From: Bacteroidia bacterium
GTDB lineage: Bacteria; Bacteroidota; Bacteroidia; Chitinophagales; Saprospiraceae
Reading direction: 5' to 3'
DNA: 5,599 nucleotides
NCBI GenBank assembly: GCA_030432855.1
Contig: JAUILM010000420.1
Span: 1 to 5,599 of the forward strand
The translations under genes were made by a program, and so were the position numbers. Of this stretch, positions 1 through 5,599 are shown piece by piece. Position 1 is the first letter of the stretch; each line of letters opens with the position of its first letter. The notes below the pieces were generated by a model. The model saw nothing but the letters and a program-made list of their open reading frames with translations, did not search any database and was not told the origin of the DNA.

Positions 1-658
1 CATTGAGAAACTTTGTAGTGGAGTGAATGACAAAATCTGCCCCATGCTTCAATGGCTGTTGTCCATAGGGTGTAGCAAAAGTGTTATCAATGGCAAGCTC
101 AACATCATATCGCTCGGCAAGCTTTGCCAATGCTTCGATATCAATGCAGGCCAGGGTAGGGTTGGCCGGTGTCTCACCGTAGATCATGGCAATAGTGGGA
201 TCGCTGCTCAGAGCGGATTCCAAAGCCTCAAGATCAGACAGGTTAGAAAAGATCGGTACAATACCATTGGGTTCCAGCACTTTCATGAATTGTTCGGTCG
301 TGCCTCCATACAGATTGGCCTGAGTGAGAATCTTTTGACCGGACTTGAGTCGTGCCAGCATCAAGGTCACAATAGCAGACATTCCAGAGCTAAATAGTAG
401 GGCCGCTGGCTGCATGTGGTCCAGTTCATGGCCTTCCAGCTCGGCGATCTTATCGGCTACGGCATCTATTGTGGGATTGCCATATCGACCATAGACATGC
501 CCTTTCTGCCGACCACTGAAGATTTCAACACCTTCTTGCAGGTCCTTCATGTCCCATGATGAAGTTGCATAGATCGGTAAGACATGGGGAGTAGTCGTCC
601 TATTTTCTGTAAATTTGCCAACACATTTGGTGCTAAATCCTCTTTTATTCTTCATCAT
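1..658 (-). CDS. Cys/Met-metabolism PLP-dependent enzyme (cystathionine gamma-synthase / gamma-lyase / methionine gamma-lyase family), C-terminus cut by window edge
   Basis: Read on the minus strand from ATG at 658-656, 219 codons are open to the left edge, where the gene continues. A second ATG follows directly at 655-653, so either may be the start. The protein shows the fold-type I trans-sulfuration signature in order: the phosphate-contacting YGRYGNPT (residues 56-63), SSGMSAI (90-96) at the cofactor phosphate, LYGGT (116-120) whose Tyr stacks on PLP, ETPANPTLACIDI (162-174), the pyridine-nitrogen Asp in AIDNTFATPY (D191) and the Schiff-base Lys in HSTTKFLN (K216). The family is cytoplasmic and makes or breaks C-S bonds of cystathionine, homocysteine, methionine or O-acyl-homoserine. 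The residue after LYG is Gly, whereas bacterial methionine gamma-lyases have Cys there (C116 in Pseudomonas putida), so a synthase or cystathionine lyase role is somewhat favoured. The missing half, with further substrate-binding residues, prevents a firm choice. Family membership is near certain; the exact reaction is not. Confidence 0.93.
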   Translation of the reverse strand, partial: MMKNKRGFSTKCVGKFTENRTTTPHVLPIYATSSWDMKDLQEGVEIFSGRQKGHVYGRYGNPTIDAVADKIAELEGHELDHMQPAALLFSSGMSAIVTLMLARLKSGQKILTQANLYGGTTEQFMKVLEPNGIVPIFSNLSDLEALESALSSDPTIAMIYGETPANPTLACIDIEALAKLAERYDVELAIDNTFATPYGQQPLKHGADFVIHSTTKFLN

Positions 659-708
659 TGTTTTTATCTGAGCTTTATAAAATGCAAGCTTAAAAAATTC
701 TACGCGAA
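659..708. promoter_or_regulatory. Divergent intergenic spacer, probable promoter region for both flanking genes
   Basis: Only 50 bases separate the start of the minus-strand PLP enzyme from the start of the plus-strand pseudouridine synthase, so any promoters for the two must lie here or run into the opposite coding region. The stretch is strongly AT-rich. It contains a small dyad, AGCTT at 671-675 facing AAGCT at 686-690 around an AT-rich centre with TATAAAATG (676-684). I see no convincing match to the Bacteroidota TTG/TAnnTTTG promoter and no Shine-Dalgarno sequence before either start, which fits the phylum's usual leader style. The promoter role is inferred from gene orientation, not from a recognised motif. 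Confidence 0.45.
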
Positions 709-1731
709 ATGTCCTCTGAAGAAGAGTATGACGAAATAAAAATAGTGGTAGATGCTGGTCAGGCACCTCTTAGGATAGATCGTTTTCTGATGGATCGATT
801 AATGAAGGTATCCCGAAGCAAGATTCAGACCGGGATATCAGACGGAGATATCCTCGTCAATGGAGCATCCACAAGATCGAACTATAAGGTGCGTCCTCTC
901 GATGAGATCACCGTCAAAGTCCCAAAAGGAAGGAATGAGCCCTCACAAGTGAAGCCCGAGGAAATAGACCTGGATATTATTTATGAGGATGATGTGCTGA
1001 TGGTGATCAACAAACCAGCGGGTATGGTGGTGCATCCTGGCATAGGAAATCCATCACAGACTCTTGTGAATGCCATCGCTTTTCATTTGGAAAATGATGA
1101 CCTGCCGGTGATGGAAGGGAATACAGTAGATCGCCCCGGTCTGGTGCATCGCATCGATAAGAATACTTCAGGACTCCTGGTCATTGCAAAAACGGAAAGT
1201 GCGTTATCACACCTCGCTAAACAATTCTTTGACCGGACGACAGGAAGGAAATACCTAGCATTGGTATGGGGGCAACCGAATGAAGAAGAAGGTACGATTG
1301 ATGCTCCGATCGGAAGAGATCCCAGAAATAGATTGATTTACAAAGTGGTGGATGAAGAGGACGGTAAAAGAGCGGTTACCCATTTCAGGGTGTTAGAACC
1401 CATGTACTATGTGAGTTTGATTGAGTGCAGACTGGAGACAGGCAGGACCCATCAGATAAGGGTTCATATGAATCATTTGGGGCACCCCCTCTTTGGAGAT
1501 GAACGATATGGAGGAGATCGGATCGTCAAGGGCACAGTCTATCAAAAGTATAAGCAATTTGTACAGAACTGTTTTGATATCATGCCTCATCATGCCTTGC
1601 ATGCCACATCGCTTGCGTTTACCCATCCGGATACGGGTGAAAGGATGCAGTTTGAAATTGACCCACCCAAACCATTCCTGGACGTGGTTGAGAAGTGGCG
1701 CAAATATTTATCAACCAGAAAAAACAATTGA
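709..1731 (+). CDS. rluD: RluA-family pseudouridine synthase, RluD-like (23S rRNA uridine to pseudouridine)
   Basis: This 340-residue protein isomerises uridine to pseudouridine in RNA. An S4 RNA-binding domain (about residues 20-72, from APLRIDRFL to EITVKVP) is followed by the catalytic domain (about 88-325). Catalytic motifs are all present: NKPAGMVVHP (101-110), GLVHRIDKNTSGLLVIAK (144-161) with the nucleophilic Asp150, RLETGRTHQIRVH (241-253), GHPLFGDERYGG (258-269) and HHALHA (294-299). S4 plus catalytic domain, and a length close to Escherichia coli RluD (326 residues), favour RluD, which modifies helix 69 of 23S rRNA. RluA lacks the S4 domain, and RluC is a less likely alternative. 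The ATG at 709 gives a sensible N-terminus just before the S4 domain and follows an A-rich leader without an obvious Shine-Dalgarno sequence. The gene heads a three-gene plus-strand cluster, and its TGA overlaps a possible TTG start of the next gene. The family call is very secure; the exact RNA target is by analogy. Confidence 0.95.
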   Translation: MSSEEEYDEIKIVVDAGQAPLRIDRFLMDRLMKVSRSKIQTGISDGDILVNGASTRSNYKVRPLDEITVKVPKGRNEPSQVKPEEIDLDIIYEDDVLMVINKPAGMVVHPGIGNPSQTLVNAIAFHLENDDLPVMEGNTVDRPGLVHRIDKNTSGLLVIAKTESALSHLAKQFFDRTTGRKYLALVWGQPNEEEGTIDAPIGRDPRNRLIYKVVDEEDGKRAVTHFRVLEPMYYVSLIECRLETGRTHQIRVHMNHLGHPLFGDERYGGDRIVKGTVYQKYKQFVQNCFDIMPHHALHATSLAFTHPDTGERMQFEIDPPKPFLDVVEKWRKYLSTRKNN

Positions 1732-2753
1732 CAAGAGTGGATCAAGATCAACTTTTGCAGGCTTCGGACTCGGTTAGAACATGGCTAAAGAGTAAGGATG
1801 CCGAGGATAGAAATGCCATGATTTCAGTGGCATCAGCCAGAAATCCATGGTTTGAGAAGGACCATCTTGAGTTTGCAATCATGCAGGTAGCGGATGCATT
1901 TTTTGATCCGGAAAAGATCAGGAATTGGCTCCGGGACTATACGGTCAATACAACCAGTGATGAAAAGAGCATAGGGTTAATTCTGGCAGGAAATATTCCT
2001 ATGGTGGGGTTACATGATGTACTTTGTGTGTTATGGAGCGGTCACAAGGCATTGGTAAAGCTATCAGAGAAAGATAATGTACTGATCCCGGCTATTATCC
2101 ACCGCCTTTCTAAAGAGTACTCAGTGGTATCAGACAGAATACAGTTTGCGGATAGGTTGTCGAACTTTGATGCTATCATTGCTACAGGCAGTAATCAATC
2201 CGCTGATCAGTTTGAGAAGTATTTTGGTAGGTATAAGCATATCATACGCAGAAATCGAAATGGTGTCGCGGTTCTGACGGGAAAAGAGACGTCAGCGCAA
2301 TTGAAAGAGCTGGGAACGGATGTGTTTCAGTACTTTGGTCTAGGGTGTAGAAACGTCTCCAAACTATATGTCCCGGTTGATTATGACTTTGAGCCATTAT
2401 TGACAGCATTCCGCGACTACGATAAAGTTATGTTGCATAATAAGTACAAGAATAATTATGAATTTAATCTGGCTACCTGGATACTGAACGGTGTGAAGTA
2501 TATGGACAACGATGTCATTCTGTTAAAAGAAGATGCATCGTTGACTTCAAGGATCGGTACTTTACACTATGAATTCTACAATAGCCAAGATGAGCTCAGA
2601 GCAAAGCTTAAAGAAAGTGAAGACAAGATTCAATGTATTGTTGGGCCAGAATCCTATGATTCTGATGCTCTACCCTTTGGAAGTGCTCAGAAGCCAGAAT
2701 TGGGTATGTATGCGGATGGAGTAGACACGATGCAATTTTTGATAGACTTATGA
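1728..2753 (+). CDS. LuxC-family fatty acyl-CoA reductase
   Basis: The protein matches the LuxC-type acyl-CoA reductase family, which reduces fatty acyl-CoA (or acyl-enzyme) to aldehyde with NADPH through a cysteine thioester. Counted from the TTG at 1728 (341 residues), it shows LILAGNIPMVGLHD (about 84-97) at the nucleotide-binding region, ATGSNQSADQFEKYF (about 152-166), FGLGCRNVSK (about 203-212) with the likely catalytic Cys207, and the conserved tail PFGSAQKPELGMYADGVDT (about 316-334). No signal peptide or membrane segment is seen, so it should be cytosolic. The frame has no ATG before the conserved region. Possible starts are GTG at 1695 (33 codons inside the end of the pseudouridine synthase gene), TTG at 1728 (overlapping its TGA) and GTG at 1737. 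I chose 1728 because it suits coupled translation and remembered relatives begin at about this point. The end overlaps the next gene as ATGA. No luxA/B/D/E partner is present, so bioluminescence is not implied. The physiological substrate in Bacteroidota is unclear. Confidence 0.9.
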   Translation: MTRVDQDQLLQASDSVRTWLKSKDAEDRNAMISVASARNPWFEKDHLEFAIMQVADAFFDPEKIRNWLRDYTVNTTSDEKSIGLILAGNIPMVGLHDVLCVLWSGHKALVKLSEKDNVLIPAIIHRLSKEYSVVSDRIQFADRLSNFDAIIATGSNQSADQFEKYFGRYKHIIRRNRNGVAVLTGKETSAQLKELGTDVFQYFGLGCRNVSKLYVPVDYDFEPLLTAFRDYDKVMLHNKYKNNYEFNLATWILNGVKYMDNDVILLKEDASLTSRIGTLHYEFYNSQDELRAKLKESEDKIQCIVGPESYDSDALPFGSAQKPELGMYADGVDTMQFLIDL

Positions 2754-3385
2754 CCAAGAAAGAAGTAGCTGCCGAGATTGGCAGAAGACTGAATTCATTG
2801 TACCCGGATCCTCCCATTCCACTGGATCATAAGGATCCCTACACGCTGCTCGTAGCTGTCCTACTTTCGGCGCAATGTACAGATGAACGAGTGAATAAAA
2901 TCACACCTCTTTTATTCTCTGAAGCAGATAATCCGTTTGATATGATGAATCTGTCTGTGGAGGAAATTAGAGAAATTATCAAGCCATGTGGGTTATCACC
3001 CATGAAATCTAAAGGCATTTTCGGTCTTTCCAAAATACTGGTAGAGGAGTATGATGGGGTAGTACCTGCGGACATAGCTGCATTGGAGAAAATGCCTGGT
3101 GTAGGACACAAGACTGCCTCCGTAGTGATGTGTCAGGCCTTTGGTGAGCCTGCTTTTCCTGTAGACACGCACATACATCGATTGGCGTGGAGGTGGAAGC
3201 TCAGTACAGGTAAATCAGTTGCGCAGACCGAGAAAGATCTCAAGCGTATTTATCCCCGGGACATTTGGAATAAACTCCACCTGCAGATCATTTACTTTGG
3301 CCGCGAATATTGTCCAGCTCGTGGACATGATCCGTACGCCTGTCCTATCTGTAAGGACTTCGGCCGTAAATCCATGTTCAATTAA
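2750..3385 (+). CDS. nth: Endonuclease III (DNA glycosylase / AP lyase) with unusual C-terminal cysteine pattern
   Basis: This 211-residue protein is a bifunctional base-excision repair enzyme that removes oxidised pyrimidines and cleaves the abasic site. It has LLSAQCTDERVN (38-49), IIKPCGLSPMKSKGI (76-90), the helix-hairpin-helix LEKMPGVGHKTASVV (112-126) with catalytic Lys121, and PVDTHIHRLAWR (137-148) with catalytic Asp139. The length equals that of Escherichia coli Nth (211). The C-terminal cluster region is atypical. The canonical motif is C-x6-C-x2-C-x5-C, but here I see Cys188, Cys198 and Cys201 (C-x9-C-x2-C), with no fourth cysteine among the last ten residues. The [4Fe-4S] cluster may therefore be absent or bound differently. 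Its ATG shares an ATGA overlap with the acyl-CoA reductase stop, which fixes the start and indicates translational coupling. The active-site residues argue for Nth rather than MutY, which lacks the catalytic Lys. Identity is secure; the state of the cluster is open. Confidence 0.95.
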   Translation: MTKKEVAAEIGRRLNSLYPDPPIPLDHKDPYTLLVAVLLSAQCTDERVNKITPLLFSEADNPFDMMNLSVEEIREIIKPCGLSPMKSKGIFGLSKILVEEYDGVVPADIAALEKMPGVGHKTASVVMCQAFGEPAFPVDTHIHRLAWRWKLSTGKSVAQTEKDLKRIYPRDIWNKLHLQIIYFGREYCPARGHDPYACPICKDFGRKSMFN

Positions 3386-3397
3386 TGAAGTAATTGG

Positions 3398-5599
3398 TCA
3401 GAAGGGATAGTTGATCGCGAAGTTCCAATTGATTAGTTCGCGATTGGGAAGGCCCTTTCCCAGCACCAGGTATGAGCCATTTTCATCAGGATATGGATTA
3501 CGAACTTTCAATCCTACATCAAGTACTACTTTGAAGTAATCTGCGTCAAAGCGCATACCGGCACCCGTGCCCACTGCAATTTGACGATAAAATCTACTGC
3601 TGAATTGTCCGTTATCCCGTTCATCCTGGCGTATGGTCCATATATTCCCTGCATCGACAAAGAACGCCCCTTCGATCCTCCAGAATACATCAAAGCGGTA
3701 CTCCATATTGAGAAGTAACTTTATATCACCCGCCTGAAAGAAAGGATTTCTGCTTCGTCTTGTCACGGTCTCATCCTGATGCCCACCAGGCCCTAATTCT
3801 CTTATGCGCCAGGCCCTCATATTAAGGGGACCACCGAGATAAAACTGTTTGACGTAGGGTATGAAATCGGTGCTTCCAAACGGAACAGCTATGCCAAATC
3901 CTCCTCTGAGTGCCAATACCTGATCAGGTCCAAATTGCTTATATAACCGTCCATCAAATTCCAGTTTGGCGAATTGCGCAAAATTGAGGTCACCAATCTT
4001 AAAGGGATCGTCCAATCTGTTAGCTATGAGAGAAGCCAGGTATACTTCGGCTCCGGAGATTTCAAAGCTACCGATGAATGCAGAGCTGATGCCAGTGGAT
4101 CCTGCTACCTTCTCAATGGTATAGTTCAGTCTGTTGAAGAAAATGCTGGTAAATAATTGGGGCGCAAAAGACTTCCGGGCAAAAGTCTGCTCGCTGTATA
4201 AGGAGTCAAATTGCTCTTTTATCGTTGGGTTGAAATAGGTCAATGATGGATGTACAACCTGTAGCCTTTTTCGGGTGCCCAGGGTATTGTTGCTCTTGCG
4301 ATATCCAAATTCTGCCGTAATACTGTGATAATTGAAAAAGCGAAACAGGTCCACATATTCATATCCCACATCCAGAATCGAGTTCGCGTTTTCTCTCAGT
4401 CCGTCAAGCTTCTCATCGGATAGAAGACCTACTTTGTTCAAAGTCTTATAGATACCAAAATATTCGGTAAACCGGGGAAACTCGATGGTGTTATCAAAGT
4501 TTAGATTGGCCGCATTGAAGAAGTCTTCCACCCTGGGGTTGACCTCAAAACTGAGATCAAGATTATTTGAAAATCGCTCAGATCCTCCGAGGAAGTTGTT
4601 GTTCACCAGACTAAGATTAGAACCTAACCCTATAAAGGACTGACTACTGACGGTGGTCCTGTTGATCTCAAATTCAGCGTTTGTTTCAATGCGCTTGTTA
4701 GGTATAATGTCGATCTCAAAGTCCACAACATTACTGGTATCACTTCTGGCAATAGACCGGATATCCGCAAATTGTACGGCAGGCAATTGTAACTGTGCTC
4801 GTGTGGCTGCGAGATCCTCCTTTTTCAGCAGCTGGCCGGGCCTGAATTTGATGTTTTCCAATAATACGGCCGGATCAATTCGATTAGGCCCCTCAAACCC
4901 AACAAATCGAACAGAATCATGTATCTCAGAAGAAACCAAAGTTATTGAAGTCGGATCTTCACGGGGCACCTGATTATTGATATTGATATGACCTACGTAC
5001 TTCCGTTCAAACCGGCCTTCCTGTCCCGGGACGATGCGCAGTCTCATCTGAACCGTCGCATCTGTAGTATCGGTAGCTTCCAGTGGGCTGAAGTTGCCAA
5101 ACGAGAAATTAGCATATCCTTCGTTATACAATTCAGCCATGATGCGTTGCTTTTCCAAAGTCAATAGCGCATTGGAAACTGGCTGGCCGGGGTATAAATA
5201 TGTCTGGTCAACGCTTTGGTCCACAATACTTTGAATAAAAGTATCCCGGGTTTCGATTTCAAATGACTCGACAGTATATAGTCGATTGGGCTTAACAAAG
5301 TATTGAACCGACACACGTTGATTTACAATGGTGTCTTCAAACCAAACCTCCGGCTCCAGATATCCGCGATTGAAAAGTAGTTGCCACATCGCTTTCCTTG
5401 TTTCTTCGGTTTGCTCCGGTTCATAAAGACTGGGAGGTTCCATCAGTTTCTGCTGTACAAATTTGTCAAAGTCACTGCTGCCACCTTTCTCTTCTTGCTT
5501 GTAATAAAACCATAGTCTGGGTTTGAAGAGTCCTAAGGTTTTGTCATTTGGCCGTTGTCTGAACTGGGTTTGGAGTTCATATTTGAGTGCTCCCCGGTC
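3398..5599 (-). CDS. Omp85-superfamily outer-membrane protein (BamA/TamA family, possibly TamL-like), N-terminus cut by window edge
   Basis: Read on the minus strand, the frame is open from the right edge to TGA at 3400-3398: 733 visible residues, with the start outside. The Met at 5443-5441 is internal. The 52 codons before it keep family-like sequence (QRPNDKTLGLFKPRLWFYY), which resembles the segment before the POTRA repeats in Bacteroidota homologues. Using visible numbering, POTRA-like repeats lie at about 60-102 (incomplete or divergent), 108-192 (ending VQMRLRIVPG) and 229-300 (VRFVGFEG to FEIDIIP). A 16-strand-type beta-barrel (surface antigen domain) occupies about 303-733. The barrel contains YLGGPLNMRAWRIRELGPGG, where Arg595 corresponds to the conserved Arg of the Omp85 loop-6 (V/I)RG(F/Y) motif, and it ends in INYPF with the terminal Phe of an outer-membrane insertion signal. 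The family inserts or exports proteins at the outer membrane. The sequence looks more like the TamA/TamL branch than housekeeping BamA, which normally has five POTRAs. A lipoprotein signal, expected for TamL, could not be checked. It converges on nth with a 12-base gap. Confidence 0.92.
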   Translation of the reverse strand, partial: DRGALKYELQTQFRQRPNDKTLGLFKPRLWFYYKQEEKGGSSDFDKFVQQKLMEPPSLYEPEQTEETRKAMWQLLFNRGYLEPEVWFEDTIVNQRVSVQYFVKPNRLYTVESFEIETRDTFIQSIVDQSVDQTYLYPGQPVSNALLTLEKQRIMAELYNEGYANFSFGNFSPLEATDTTDATVQMRLRIVPGQEGRFERKYVGHININNQVPREDPTSITLVSSEIHDSVRFVGFEGPNRIDPAVLLENIKFRPGQLLKKEDLAATRAQLQLPAVQFADIRSIARSDTSNVVDFEIDIIPNKRIETNAEFEINRTTVSSQSFIGLGSNLSLVNNNFLGGSERFSNNLDLSFEVNPRVEDFFNAANLNFDNTIEFPRFTEYFGIYKTLNKVGLLSDEKLDGLRENANSILDVGYEYVDLFRFFNYHSITAEFGYRKSNNTLGTRKRLQVVHPSLTYFNPTIKEQFDSLYSEQTFARKSFAPQLFTSIFFNRLNYTIEKVAGSTGISSAFIGSFEISGAEVYLASLIANRLDDPFKIGDLNFAQFAKLEFDGRLYKQFGPDQVLALRGGFGIAVPFGSTDFIPYVKQFYLGGPLNMRAWRIRELGPGGHQDETVTRRSRNPFFQAGDIKLLLNMEYRFDVFWRIEGAFFVDAGNIWTIRQDERDNGQFSSRFYRQIAVGTGAGMRFDADYFKVVLDVGLKVRNPYPDENGSYLVLGKGLPNRELINWNFAINYPF

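Noticed and set aside
23..397. Plus-strand open frame of 124 codons
   Set aside because: It lies wholly antisense to the PLP enzyme, whose motifs and catalytic residues are clear on the minus strand, and its translation has no recognisable domain.
1393..1777. Open frames on both strands overlapping the 3' half of the pseudouridine synthase gene (minus 1393-1626, plus 1493-1777)
   Set aside because: They are shadows of a gene whose conserved motifs (RLETGRTHQIRVH, GHPLFGDERYGG, HHALHA) occupy the real frame.
1728..2753. Possible bioluminescence (lux) locus because of the LuxC-type protein
   Set aside because: No luciferase, acyl-transferase or acyl-protein synthetase genes are present, and LuxC-type reductases occur widely in non-luminous Bacteroidota.
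2806..2838. Three near-identical GGATC(C/A) words within 33 bases
   Set aside because: They encode Asp-containing codons in the N-terminal part of endonuclease III (PDPPIPLDHKDP), spacing is irregular, and codon use explains them.
2608..3410. Minus-strand frames at 2608-2817, 2839-3111 and 2996-3178, and plus-strand frame 3219-3410
   Set aside because: All overlap the acyl-CoA reductase or endonuclease III in other frames, and none shows a family motif.
3974..4973. Plus-strand open frames at 3974-4156 and 4653-4973
   Set aside because: They are antisense to the Omp85 barrel and POTRA coding sequence and have no protein features of their own.
1..5599. Search for mobile elements, CRISPR arrays, tRNA/rRNA genes, phage or defence genes, or a novel system
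   Set aside because: Coding sequence covers almost the whole window with recognisable housekeeping families. I saw no regularly spaced repeats, transposase, integrase, terminal inverted repeats or structured RNA.

Overview
The window looks like an ordinary chromosomal segment of a member of the Bacteroidota, possibly the Cytophagales side of that phylum. The reasons are the stand-alone LuxC-type acyl-CoA reductase in the short form usual for that phylum, the style of the Omp85/TamA-like protein (POTRA repeats, an 'LGGPLNMRAW' loop motif, a C-terminal Phe), AT-rich upstream regions without clear Shine-Dalgarno sequences, and moderate base composition. The assignment is an inference from protein character; no rRNA or other marker is present.

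Layout. A Cys/Met-metabolism PLP enzyme lies on the minus strand at 1-658 and loses its C-terminal half at the left edge. A 50-base AT-rich divergent spacer (659-708) separates it from a tight plus-strand cluster: a RluD-type 23S rRNA pseudouridine synthase (709-1731), a LuxC-family fatty acyl-CoA reductase (about 1728-2753) and endonuclease III (2750-3385). The stops and starts of these three genes overlap, so they very probably form one translationally coupled operon. After a gap of only 12 bases, a convergent minus-strand gene (3398 to beyond 5599) encodes a large Omp85-superfamily outer-membrane protein of the BamA/TamA type. Its reading frame stays open through the right edge, so its N-terminus is outside the window and the Met at 5443 is internal.

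How the genes work together. The operon joins rRNA modification, fatty acyl-CoA reduction and base-excision repair, which have no obvious shared pathway; it reads as a housekeeping gene cluster. The flanking genes belong to other transcription units (sulfur amino-acid metabolism on the left, outer-membrane biogenesis on the right).

I found no mobile element, CRISPR array, tRNA/rRNA, toxin-antitoxin pair, phage gene or defence gene, and no evidence of a new system. The points most worth a second look are the C-terminal cysteine region of endonuclease III, which departs from the canonical four-cysteine iron-sulfur motif, the non-ATG start of the acyl-CoA reductase, and the N-terminal extension and possible TamL identity of the Omp85 protein.
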